From assembly GCA_903927965.1 (NCBI GenBank), contig CAIYPA010000237.1:1-35531 (forward strand): a stretch of DNA of 35,531 nucleotides, read 5' to 3'. The notes below the pieces were generated by a model. The model was not told where the DNA came from, did not search any database, and worked only from the letters and a program-made list of their open reading frames with translations. This DNA is from an uncultured Bacteroidia bacterium. Its GTDB lineage: Bacteria; Bacteroidota; Bacteroidia; Bacteroidales; Prolixibacteraceae. Positions 1 through 7,374 of this stretch are shown piece by piece; within the stretch, counting starts at the first letter, position 1; the number at the start of each line of letters is the position of its first letter. The translations under genes and the position numbers were made by a program.

Positions 1-1
1 G

Positions 2-904
2 TTTGCAAAAAAGAGCATTAAAATTGCCGCCATATTTGGTATTGTCGCTTCATTTTTGACCATGGTTACCGGAGATGGCTCCGCCCGAAATATGGCCAAG
101 TACCAGCCAATGAAATTTGCTGCCATGGAAAATTTATACGATGGACAGAAGAACGCCCCCCTTGTTGCAATTGGAATACTTAAAGAAGATAAACAGGAAG
201 CCTTACATAAAAAGCAGGATTTCCGTTTCCAGATTGAGATTCCCAACATGCTTTCCTACATGGCCTTTCTTGATCCGAATGCCTATGTACCGGGAATTAA
301 GGATTTGGTTCATGGAAATCCCGAATACAAGATTATGTCCATAAAGGAGAAAAGTGAAAAAGGAAAGGTCGCTATCCAATCACTGGCTGAATATAAAAAC
401 GCCAAAAAAGCAAAGAACGATACGCTGGCAAAAAGCGCATTAACTAAATTTGAAGCCAATTACCCATGGTTTGGTTATGGCTATTATGCTGGAAGGGATG
501 AACACGAATTAATTCCGAATATCCCATTAACGTTTTATTCCTTCAGAATTATGGTTGGTCTTGGATTTCATTTCCTTGCACTCTTTCTGGTGGTTTTGAT
601 CCTACTCAAAAAGGAGAAACTCGAAAAAAGCAAAATAGTATTATACACAGCGCTTTGGACTATTCCATTAGCCTATATTGCCTCAGAACTGGGATGGATC
701 GTTGCCGAAGTGGGGCGTCAACCCTGGGTTATTCAGTATATTTTACCTGCCATCGCAGCTGTATCTCAAATAAAAGCTACGTCAGTCCAAATCACTTTCT
801 GGCTCTTTTTTGTCCTGTTTACCGGTTTGCTCATTGCTGAGATCAAGATCATGGTTTCACAGATCAAAAAAGGTCCGGCAATGGAATCTGAATCCAAACT
901 TTAA
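2..904 (+). CDS. cydA: Cytochrome bd quinol oxidase subunit I, C-terminal part (CydA)
   Basis: This is the C-terminal 300 or so residues of the quinol-oxidising subunit of the bd-type terminal oxidase, a membrane complex that reduces O2 to water. The reading frame is open from base 2, so the start and the first haem-binding helices lie upstream of the window; the first ATG at 56 is internal. Seen: a GDGSA segment after a helix, a hydrophilic region with the Q-loop-like sequence, an FRIMVGLGF helix (the family's haem b558 methionine region) and the family signature GRQPW near the C terminus. Two more hydrophobic helices follow. cydB starts 18 bases after the stop, so the two are co-transcribed. 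The identification is secure; only the missing N terminus limits it. Confidence 0.96.
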   Translation, partial: FAKKSIKIAAIFGIVASFLTMVTGDGSARNMAKYQPMKFAAMENLYDGQKNAPLVAIGILKEDKQEALHKKQDFRFQIEIPNMLSYMAFLDPNAYVPGIKDLVHGNPEYKIMSIKEKSEKGKVAIQSLAEYKNAKKAKNDTLAKSALTKFEANYPWFGYGYYAGRDEHELIPNIPLTFYSFRIMVGLGFHFLALFLVVLILLKKEKLEKSKIVLYTALWTIPLAYIASELGWIVAEVGRQPWVIQYILPAIAAVSQIKATSVQITFWLFFVLFTGLLIAEIKIMVSQIKKGPAMESESKL

Positions 905-922
905 ACTATTAATATCGAAATT

Positions 923-2095
923 ATGTTTGAAACATTTTCACATATCTTATTACAGCAATACTGGTGGATCATCGTTTCGTTGCTGGGTGCCATATTGGTT
1001 TTTTTGATGTTTGTACAAGGTGGACAGACCCTCATTTATACAATAGGAAAAACGGAAGACGAACGCACCGTTTTGGTCAACCTCCTGGGCCGTAAATGGG
1101 AATTCACTTTTACAACCCTTGTAACTTTTGGTGGCGCTTTCTTTGCTTCATTCCCTTTGTTTTATTCTACCAGTTTTGGTGGAGCCTATTGGGTTTGGAT
1201 GTTAATCCTGATTGCCTTTGTTGTTCAGGCTGTTGCCTATGAATACCGCTCGAAGCCCAATAATTTCTTAGGTAAGCGAACATTTGAGACAATGCTTTTC
1301 TTAAACGGGTTACTTGGAACAGTCCTGATTGGCACTGCAGTTGCCACCTTCTTTACAGGATCTGAATTTTCGGTTGATAAGTTAAATCTAACACGATTAA
1401 CAGGAGATCAGATGCCCGTCATTTCTGAATGGAAAGGTTTGGCTAACGGACTCGAAGCTGCATTCAATCTGCAGAACCTTAGTTTAGGATTAGCCGTATT
1501 CTTTCTCTCCCGCGTTTTGGCTTTACTCTATTTTATGAACAGGTTGAGAAATGCCGAAATGATGGAAAGGGTTAAGAAACAATTGTTAATCAATTCAATA
1601 CCATTTGTGGTGTTCTTTCTGACTTTTACAATATGGCTAATTCTCTCCTCTGGGTTTGCAGTCGATCCATCAACCGGTGTAGTATCCATGGAACCATTCA
1701 AATACCTGCATAATCTGCTGGCCATGCCGGTAGTGGCCGTTTTATTGTTATTGGGAGTTGCTATGGTTTTGGTTGGTATTATCCGTCCATTAACCTGCTT
1801 TGTAAAATGTGGGACCAAGGGAATCTGGCTTTCCGGCCTGGGAACAATACTTACTGTTTTTTCCCTTTTATTGCTGGCGGGTTTTAATAATACTGCTTAT
1901 TATCCTTCAACTTTTGATTTGCAAAGTTCATTAACGATTCAAAATAGTTCATCAAGTCATTATACCCTGACGATTATGAGCTACGTCTCGCTATTGGTGC
2001 CTTTTGTGATTGCCTATATTTGGTACTCCTGGCGTTCAATTGACAACAAGAAAATTGATATTGAAGAGATCAAAAGCGAATCGCATACTTATTAA
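923..2095 (+). CDS. cydB: Cytochrome bd quinol oxidase subunit II (CydB)
   Basis: This 390-residue, strongly hydrophobic protein is the second subunit of the bd oxidase and pairs with CydA in the inner membrane. Seen: an N-terminal helix followed by FVQGGQTLIY, then a motif rich in Arg and Glu (KTEDERTVLVNLLGRKWEF) that matches the cytoplasmic start of Bacteroidota CydB proteins, and about eight further hydrophobic segments, ending in a charged tail. The length is usual for the family in this phylum. The ATG at 923 lies 18 bases after cydA. A strong hairpin at 2136-2172 ends the operon. bd oxidases work at low oxygen and resist sulfide, which suits the sulfur genes that follow. No CydX-like small subunit gene was recognised in the 249 bases downstream. 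Confidence 0.95.
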   Translation: MFETFSHILLQQYWWIIVSLLGAILVFLMFVQGGQTLIYTIGKTEDERTVLVNLLGRKWEFTFTTLVTFGGAFFASFPLFYSTSFGGAYWVWMLILIAFVVQAVAYEYRSKPNNFLGKRTFETMLFLNGLLGTVLIGTAVATFFTGSEFSVDKLNLTRLTGDQMPVISEWKGLANGLEAAFNLQNLSLGLAVFFLSRVLALLYFMNRLRNAEMMERVKKQLLINSIPFVVFFLTFTIWLILSSGFAVDPSTGVVSMEPFKYLHNLLAMPVVAVLLLLGVAMVLVGIIRPLTCFVKCGTKGIWLSGLGTILTVFSLLLLAGFNNTAYYPSTFDLQSSLTIQNSSSSHYTLTIMSYVSLLVPFVIAYIWYSWRSIDNKKIDIEEIKSESHTY

Positions 2096-2135
2096 ATATT
2101 TATTAATCAATTAATTAATTAATATCCAAAGGTGA

Positions 2136-2172
2136 AAAATACCGGGAAAAGGAAGGCTCTTCCCGGTATTTT
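2136..2172 (+). terminator. Terminator after cydAB
   Basis: A perfect 13-bp inverted repeat (2136-2148 with 2160-2172, core TACCGGGAA) encloses an 11-base loop. It ends in a T-rich arm followed by AGTTTTG. It lies 40 bases after the cydB stop and separates cydAB from the thioredoxin gene at 2345. The rest of the gap (2173-2344) holds no gene that I can support. Confidence 0.85.
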
Positions 2173-2344
2173 AGTTTTGCCTTTGTCGCTCTGGTTTCGA
2201 AAAGATCTCTGGATTTGGAACCCAGCGGGTTTTCCCTTTGGTGTGAAACAAGAGAAAATATCCAATTAGAAGACCTGGTTTGAATGATAGGGATCAGCAT
2301 GGCATTAGCAGGAGTGGAAAAAAAATAATTAAAACAGGTATAAA

Positions 2345-2764
2345 ATGAATAGTACATTGATAGTATCGGGAGTGCTGTTGACCACTGTAGTTGTCATGGT
2401 ATTTGTTGCGAAATGGAAGATGAAGAATATTCCATCAGTTGCCAATCACCCCAAAATTAAAGTTTTAACAGATAAGAACTTTAATCAGCAAATTAAAAGA
2501 GGGATCATATTGGTTGATTTTTGGGCAGAATGGTGTGGCCCGTGCAAGATGATGGCACCGGTTTTAAATGAACTTATTGTAGAGTTGGCAGAAAACAAGG
2601 CAATTGGGAAACTTGATGTTGAACAGTTCCAATCTGTCGCAGCAACTTACAAAGTCAGGGGAATACCTACAATGATCCTGTTTAAAGATGGGAAAGAGGT
2701 TAACCGGTTTGTTGGGGTAAAATCGAAAGATTTCCTTTTAAAAGAGATGAACAAGTATAATTGA
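2345..2764 (+). CDS. Membrane-anchored thioredoxin
   Basis: This 139-residue protein is a thioredoxin-fold disulfide reductase with an N-terminal membrane anchor. Residues 3-22 form one hydrophobic helix with no cleavage site, followed by Lys-rich residues (AKWKMK). By the positive-inside rule this would leave the catalytic domain in the cytoplasm, on the membrane surface (inference). The thioredoxin domain spans about residues 35-139 and carries the active site FWAEWCGPCK and the cis-proline segment RGIPTMILF. It is longer than the soluble thioredoxin at 3965 because of the anchor. Its stop lies 8 bases before the ATG of the flavoprotein gene, so the two form an operon and may act together. 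Confidence 0.9.
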   Translation: MNSTLIVSGVLLTTVVVMVFVAKWKMKNIPSVANHPKIKVLTDKNFNQQIKRGIILVDFWAEWCGPCKMMAPVLNELIVELAENKAIGKLDVEQFQSVAATYKVRGIPTMILFKDGKEVNRFVGVKSKDFLLKEMNKYN

Positions 2765-2772
2765 ATAAGCAG

Positions 2773-3939
2773 ATGAAAAAAGTATTGATTTTAGGTGGTG
2801 GTTTTGCAGGGGTACAGACTGCAATTGAGCTACAGAAAAAAGGGATATTTGAAGTCACGCTAGTTTCGGACCGCGACTATTTATACTTGTACCCAATTTC
2901 CATATGGGTTCCTGTCCATCTTAAGAAATTCGAGGATGTAAAGGTCTCATTGGCTAAAATTCAAAAAAAATATCCCTTTAATCTGATTATCGACAAAGTT
3001 GCTCATATTCAAGCGATTGAAAATAAAGTCGTTTGCGAGAACCAAACTTTAACTTACGATTATCTGGTGGTAGCATTCGGGGCCGAGAAAATGCAGCATA
3101 AGGGGATCAATCACACACTATCCATTTGTGCAAAGCCTGAAATGGCAGTCGAAATCAGGGACCGAATTGACGAACTGGTAAAAAAAGGTAGTGGTAAAAT
3201 TGCCATTGGATTTGGAGGAAACCCCAAAGACAAATCGGCGGTCCGTGGCGGACCTGCCTTTGAGCTGATGTTCAATATCCACAACTACCTGAAAGGCAAG
3301 AACCTTAGGACTAATTTTGAACTGACTCTTTTCGCTCCCATGGATGAACCGGGAGCAAGGATGGGAAAAGGTGCATTGGCCATGCTGGATAAAATGTTTG
3401 GCAAATACAATATCAAAAAGCAGTTTGGCAAAAAGATCACTGAGTTTGTGGCCGAAGGCGTAATCTTTGAGGATGGATCAAAATTGGATTCAGATTTTAC
3501 GATGTTTATTGCTGCCGGAACAGGACCAGCCGTTCTGAAAAATTCCGATTTGCCACTTTCCGATGCTGGATTTATTAAAATTGATAATAACTGTCAATCA
3601 ACGGGTTTCACAAATGTTTTCGCAATCGGTGATATTGCAGCAATCGAAGGACCCGAATGGATTGCAAAGCAAGGCCATATTGCGGAATTGATGGGCCGGA
3701 ATGCAGCATACAATATTGTTGAGATTGAAAAAGGGAGTCCCAAAAGAAAAGGGTATCAGGAACACCTGAATATTCTTTGCGTGATGGACACCGGTGATGG
3801 GGCTGCCTTTGTTTTTCGGAATGGGACAAAAGCGTTCATGATTCCCATGCCCATCGTTGGTCATTGGATGAAAAAAGGTTGGGGTGTCTATTCCAAAATG
3901 ACCAAAATCGGGAAATTTCCCAGGTTGCCAGGATTATAA
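2773..3939 (+). CDS. SQR-like FAD/NAD(P) oxidoreductase lacking the first redox cysteine
   Basis: This 388-residue flavoprotein belongs to the two-dinucleotide-binding-domain family that includes sulfide:quinone oxidoreductase (SQR) and type II NADH dehydrogenase. Seen: the FAD-binding motif LILGGGFAGVQTA at residues 5-17, the second FAD motif FAIGDIAAIEG near 283-293 and a C-terminal stretch ILCVMDTGDGAAFV whose Cys336 matches the second redox cysteine of SQR. The place of the first SQR redox cysteine (before GPAxE) reads AVRGGPAFE, with Arg158 instead of Cys. The C terminus is basic and hydrophobic, suggesting binding to the membrane surface. The ATG at 2773 is preferred to the TTG at 2761, which overlaps the previous stop. 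Thioredoxin genes flank it on both sides. Electron transfer to quinone is inferred from the family; the donor is not known. Confidence 0.85.
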   Translation: MKKVLILGGGFAGVQTAIELQKKGIFEVTLVSDRDYLYLYPISIWVPVHLKKFEDVKVSLAKIQKKYPFNLIIDKVAHIQAIENKVVCENQTLTYDYLVVAFGAEKMQHKGINHTLSICAKPEMAVEIRDRIDELVKKGSGKIAIGFGGNPKDKSAVRGGPAFELMFNIHNYLKGKNLRTNFELTLFAPMDEPGARMGKGALAMLDKMFGKYNIKKQFGKKITEFVAEGVIFEDGSKLDSDFTMFIAAGTGPAVLKNSDLPLSDAGFIKIDNNCQSTGFTNVFAIGDIAAIEGPEWIAKQGHIAELMGRNAAYNIVEIEKGSPKRKGYQEHLNILCVMDTGDGAAFVFRNGTKAFMIPMPIVGHWMKKGWGVYSKMTKIGKFPRLPGL

Positions 3940-3964
3940 ATTCAGATATGAGAATAATTTTAAA

Positions 3965-4264
3965 ATGAAAGCAAACTTTGATTCTATCATCAACGACAAT
4001 AAACTGGTTGTTGTTGATTTTCATGCATTGTGGTGTGGACCCTGTAAGGCCCAGTCACCTATCTTAAAAGAGGTCGCCTCTGAACTGGGGGACCGTATCA
4101 GGGTGATCAAGATTGATGTGGACCAAAACAATGAAATCTCAAACCGGTATCAGATCCAGAGCGTTCCAACGCTTATGATTTTTAAAAACGGCAATTTATT
4201 GTGGAAACATTCAGGAGTTGTAAGTAAAAATGAATTGGTAAATATTTTAAAACAAAATATTTAA
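3965..4264 (+). CDS. Thioredoxin (soluble)
   Basis: This 99-residue protein is a compact thioredoxin, a cytoplasmic thiol-disulfide reductase. Seen: the active site FHALWCGPCK at about residues 20-29, the cis-proline segment QSVPTLMIF and the usual alternation of strands and helices over the whole length. It has no signal peptide or anchor, unlike the thioredoxin at 2345. It starts 25 bases after the flavoprotein gene. Two thioredoxins around one flavoprotein suggest a dedicated thiol relay, for example one partner at the membrane and one in solution (inference). No thioredoxin reductase gene is present in the window. Confidence 0.93.
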   Translation: MKANFDSIINDNKLVVVDFHALWCGPCKAQSPILKEVASELGDRIRVIKIDVDQNNEISNRYQIQSVPTLMIFKNGNLLWKHSGVVSKNELVNILKQNI

Positions 4265-4340
4265 ATTGAATATTATTGATAATCAACACAATATAAAAAT
4301 AGATTTCGATGGGTAATGCTATAGAAAATAAAGCAATACA

Positions 4341-4958
4341 ATGACTCAAAATAAAACCCATTGGTATGATGGATGGTTCTACGATACTGTTATCGCAACC
4401 AATTAGGATCAATTGTTTGGGCAAATAAAGGCATTTATCGAACCACAATCCAAAGTCCTTGACGTTGGTTGTGGAACAGGCCGTCTGGCTTTCGCTTTGG
4501 CCGGTCATTGCCAATCAGTTTTTGGGACCGACTTGTCGAAAAAGAACATTGAAAGGGCTAATTTGGTTTTGCTCAGGCAACCAAACGAAAGCGTTTCATT
4601 TCACCATCGGAATCTTGGTGAAATACCAACCGGAAAGCAAGCCTATTTCGATTATGCTGTGATGACCTATGTTTTTCACGAAGTCAACGAAGAGGAAAGG
4701 ATGGGACTTTTAAAACAAATGGCACAGGTATCCAATAAGATTATTTTAGGCGATTATGTCGTTCCCAGGCCTGAAGGGTACGATGGCTTTATCAGCAAAA
4801 CCATCGAATTCCTTGCTGGTAGGGAACATTACAGGAATTACAAAACTTATATGGCAAAAGGTGGCATCCAATATCTGGCAGATGCAGCCGGATTAAAGAT
4901 TATCAATGAAATAAAGAACCGACCATCGGCCAGCCATATCGCTATCCTGGTAAAGTGA
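4341..4958 (+). pseudogene. Class I SAM-dependent methyltransferase interrupted by an in-frame TAG
   Basis: The frame from the ATG at 4341 reads MTQNKTHWYDGWFYDTVIAT and one Asn, then meets TAG at 4404-4406, then continues without a break to 4958. After the stop the sequence is an ordinary class I methyltransferase: SAM-binding motif VLDVGCGTGR, an acidic FGTDLSKKNIE second strand, and a family-like C terminus with ILGDYVVPRPEGYDGF. One base change from CAG (Gln) would produce the stop. A TTG at 4413 could restart translation and would keep the whole SAM-binding domain, losing only the first 24 residues. So it may be a fresh nonsense mutation, a shortened but working gene, or a base error in the sequence. 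The substrate is unknown; the neighbours suggest a sulfur or thiol compound (inference). Confidence 0.75.
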
Positions 4959-5001
4959 TTACAAACATTTTTATCTGTCAACTTACTTTAGAACAAAACA
5001 T

Positions 5002-6009
5002 ATGATTGTAACAATTTTAGTTTTAGGATTTTTATTTGGTTCAATTTTGCAATATGCAAATTTGAACCGGTACAATGTGATCAGTGGTATGGCCACCCTT
5101 GAAAATTTGGCAGTTGCAAAAGCAATTTTTGTTGCGATTGGAGTGGGGGCGGTCATCATTTCGATTGAAATTTGGCTGGGCTTTGCCTCATACCATTTAA
5201 AACCGTTGATTTTAGTCGGAATTGTATCCGGTGGACTTCTATTTGGTGCAGGAATGGCAATTTTAGGCTATTGTCCTGGAACACTTTCGGTTTCTCTTGG
5301 TGAGGGTTCAATTGATGCCCTCATGGGAATTGCAGGTGGTTTGGCTGGTGGCTTGGTTTATACGGTACTATTGCCCTTCATTCAACCAATTTTGGGCCCT
5401 GATCTCGGCAATATTTCATTGTTCACCCTGATTGGCCAGAACAAATTTGCATTTTCTTTCATCGTTACAATTGTTGGAGGAGCTTTTGTATGGATTGCTT
5501 TTTTACTCAACAAAAAAGAAAAAGCAACAGATTTTAAATGGCTTTATGCAGGAATTGCCCTGGCCATTTTAAATGCAGTGGTATTTCTGACAGCCGTTTC
5601 AAGCCGTCCAATCGGAGCATCTACGGCATATCCTTATGTCGCCGATTTACTTACCGAGACAACAAATAATAACTATTTTACGAAAATTCAGGAACCAGGT
5701 AACTGGGAACTACTGTTTTTGACGGGTGCCTTTATTTCAGGGATTGTACTATCTGTAATGAGGAAAGAATTTAAGCTCAAGGTCATACATGAAAATTGGG
5801 CGAGATACAAAGGCAATTCTGTTTCAAAACGGCTTACCTGGTCATTTATTGGCGGGTTTATCCTCATTATTGGAGCAAGAATGGCTGGCGGCTGCACAAG
5901 CGGACATATTCTTTCAGGTGGGATGCAACTTTCAATAAGCAGCTTGCTGTTTGCATGTTTTGTTTTTGGGGGATTGCTTATAACAGGGAAATATTTTTAT
6001 AAAAAATGA
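5002..6009 (+). CDS. YeeE/YedE-family sulfur-compound transporter
   Basis: This 335-residue membrane protein belongs to the YeeE/YedE (TsuA-like) family; characterised members import thiosulfate. It has about nine to ten hydrophobic segments. The family's two cysteine motifs are present: AILGYCPGTLS with Cys91, and MAGGCTSGHILSGG with Cys298. A further Cys319 lies in the last helix. The internal repeat typical of the family (two halves, each with a Gly-rich re-entrant segment) is visible as GGLLFGAGMA and GGFILIIGARMAGG. I do not see an obvious equivalent of the third, middle cysteine described for TsuA. The gene overlaps the next one by four bases (ATGA), so the two are translated together. 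Import of thiosulfate or a related sulfur compound is inferred from the family. Confidence 0.88.
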   Translation: MIVTILVLGFLFGSILQYANLNRYNVISGMATLENLAVAKAIFVAIGVGAVIISIEIWLGFASYHLKPLILVGIVSGGLLFGAGMAILGYCPGTLSVSLGEGSIDALMGIAGGLAGGLVYTVLLPFIQPILGPDLGNISLFTLIGQNKFAFSFIVTIVGGAFVWIAFLLNKKEKATDFKWLYAGIALAILNAVVFLTAVSSRPIGASTAYPYVADLLTETTNNNYFTKIQEPGNWELLFLTGAFISGIVLSVMRKEFKLKVIHENWARYKGNSVSKRLTWSFIGGFILIIGARMAGGCTSGHILSGGMQLSISSLLFACFVFGGLLITGKYFYKK

Positions 6010-6212
6010 AAAAGAACATGGGTACCATTGACAAGGCAATCAGGATACTATTCGCAGTCGCAATTGCAGTTTTATTCTTCCTTAAGGTAATAACAGGCAC
6101 TTTAGGAATTGTACTTGTCGTTTTGGCCGTTGTTTTTGTATTGACGAGCTTGATCAGTTTCTGTCCATTATATTTGCCTTTCGCGATCAATACGGATCAG
6201 AAAAAGTATTAA
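6006..6212 (+). CDS. DUF2892 (YgaP-like) small membrane protein
   Basis: This 68-residue protein has two hydrophobic helices (about residues 12-29 and 32-52) joined by a short turn, ending in SFCPLYLPF. The pattern, with MGTIDKAIR at the start and CPLY after the second helix, is that of DUF2892, the membrane part of YgaP-type rhodanese proteins. There is no rhodanese domain here. Its start codon overlaps the stop of the YeeE-type gene (ATGA at 6006-6009), so they are translationally coupled. A single cysteine (Cys53) at the membrane edge could take part in sulfur transfer (inference). A hairpin at 6218-6255 follows directly. Confidence 0.85.
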   Translation: MKKNMGTIDKAIRILFAVAIAVLFFLKVITGTLGIVLVVLAVVFVLTSLISFCPLYLPFAINTDQKKY

Positions 6213-6217
6213 ACCAG

Positions 6218-6255
6218 TTTGAAAGGGCACAGTTTAAGGATTGTGCCCTTTCAAA
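6218..6255 (+). terminator. Hairpin ending the sulfur cluster
   Basis: A perfect 14-bp inverted repeat (6218-6231 with 6242-6255, core GAAAGGGCACA) has a 10-base loop and starts six bases after the DUF2892 stop. There is no long T-tract after it, but the arms are A/T-rich at the outer end, so it can serve on either strand between the convergent genes. Confidence 0.75.
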
Positions 6256-6386
6256 TAAACTCAATTAAAATACGTTAACCACTCATTTTCTCATGGTTAT
6301 AAATTTCATAATCCCTACGGACAACTCCGCAATTATTAGGCATATCCTTTTTTTAGTTTAGCCTTGACTTATAAGGCATAAGATGA

Positions 6387-6412
6387 AAACACTCGCTTTT
6401 ATGGGGGTGTTT
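6387..6412 (-). terminator. Possible terminator of the gene at 6424
   Basis: An imperfect stem pairs AAACACTC (6387-6394) with GGGTGTTT (6405-6412), with one G-T pair on the plus strand. It lies 12 bases beyond the stop codon of the minus-strand gene at 6424-6981 and is followed on that strand by TTTTC. The stem is short, so the call is tentative. Confidence 0.4.
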
Positions 6413-6423
6413 CTTTCAATTCC

Positions 6424-6981
6424 TCACGCTCCTCCAAGGATGGAACGGATACCCTCATCGGTAAGAATAAAATCCTTCCCATCCTTAATACAGAATCCTT
6501 TTTTCTCATTTTTGTTGAGACAATCGCTGGCGTTGATCAATTTATCAATACTGGCACCTTTTAAAGATTTGGAAACCATAGGTGTAGAGAATCTCTCCTC
6601 TCCTTTGGCATGCATAAAAACAGCAGTTGCAAGAAACTTTTTAACCTGATTTTTATCAGCGTTTTTTTCTTTCAGAAATGAAAGTAAGGGATCACCGGCA
6701 GGTTCGTCAACTATTGGTTCAGATGTAAACCTGCGCTTGCGCCCGCGTTTTGTTTTAAGTTTTGATTCACCATCGTCAAAGTTGTTCTCAACTGGAATCC
6801 CTTCAATTAAATCATCAACCGGAGAGGGTTTAGCCTTTTCGGACGTTTCAGCCAAAAGAGGCTTGTAGAGTCCTGGAATACGATTAAGTATTTGGTTCAA
6901 TTGGGTTTCAACCCAACTTTTGTCACCTTCGCACGAAAAGTGGAGGTTTTCAAATGAAAAATCAATTTTTGCTTCTGACAT
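6424..6981 (-). CDS. Unrecognised protein, possible winged-helix DNA binder
   Basis: I do not recognise this 185-residue protein. Three parts are visible. Residues 1-45 form a compact N-terminal segment that begins MSEAKIDFSFENLHFSCEGD and has the feel of a beta hairpin plus a helix. Residues 46-95 are an acidic, Pro-rich linker that ends in a basic patch, KTKRGRKRRF, similar to an AT-hook. Residues 98-185 are helical and end with a strand pattern GFCIKDGKDFILTDEGIRSIL, which resembles a winged-helix fold. Binding to nucleic acid is inferred from the basic patch and the winged-helix-like end. It is transcribed in the same direction as xseAB, 182 bases downstream, in its own A/T-rich context. 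There are no membrane segments or signal peptide. Confidence 0.7.
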   Translation of the reverse strand: MSEAKIDFSFENLHFSCEGDKSWVETQLNQILNRIPGLYKPLLAETSEKAKPSPVDDLIEGIPVENNFDDGESKLKTKRGRKRRFTSEPIVDEPAGDPLLSFLKEKNADKNQVKKFLATAVFMHAKGEERFSTPMVSKSLKGASIDKLINASDCLNKNEKKGFCIKDGKDFILTDEGIRSILGGA

Positions 6982-7163
6982 TGTGGTAAGTTTTTCTAAT
7001 AAAAAGATGCTATAAAATTATAAATAGATTAGCATTCTTCATATAAAAACTCACAAATATTTGCAATTATTTATATATTCTTTCCTAATTAAATTCCCAT
7101 AATTTATATGCCTGATTATTAGACAATTAAAATATTGAGGTAGTTGACAATTCGCCCATTTTT

Positions 7164-7373
7164 TTAGTTATTATCCATTTCGTTTAAGATTTTATCTATT
7201 TCAAGTTCCGTATTGTGGAGTTTTTCCTTGCATAATGTCACCAAATTTGAAACCCTTTTAACTTTTTCGGAAAGTTCATCCACATCTAACTCATTGTTTT
7301 CGAGTTGACCCAGGATTTCTTCAATTTCAGCTATCGCCTCTTTATAAGATAAGTTTTTTTTACTGATGCTCAT
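7164..7373 (-). CDS. xseB: Exonuclease VII small subunit (XseB)
   Basis: This 69-residue protein is the small subunit of exonuclease VII, which degrades single-stranded DNA in the cytoplasm together with XseA. Seen: the family pattern LSYKEAIAEIEEILGQLENN, then ELDVDELSEKVKRVSNLV and a helical tail, which together form the coiled pair of helices typical of XseB. I chose the ATG at 7373, one base after the xseA stop, rather than a TTG at 7385 that would overlap xseA by 11 bases. The two genes are clearly co-transcribed and probably translationally coupled. Length and sequence are ordinary for the family. Confidence 0.9.
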   Translation of the reverse strand: MSISKKNLSYKEAIAEIEEILGQLENNELDVDELSEKVKRVSNLVTLCKEKLHNTELEIDKILNEMDNN

Positions 7374-7374
7374 A

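Noticed and set aside
2115-2357. Minus-strand frame of 80 codons after cydB
   Set aside because: It spans the terminator, has no family-like features, and lies over the start of the thioredoxin gene.
4404-4406. TAG read as pyrrolysine
   Set aside because: No pyrrolysine genes are seen and this use is not expected in the Bacteroidota; a simple CAG to TAG change is enough.
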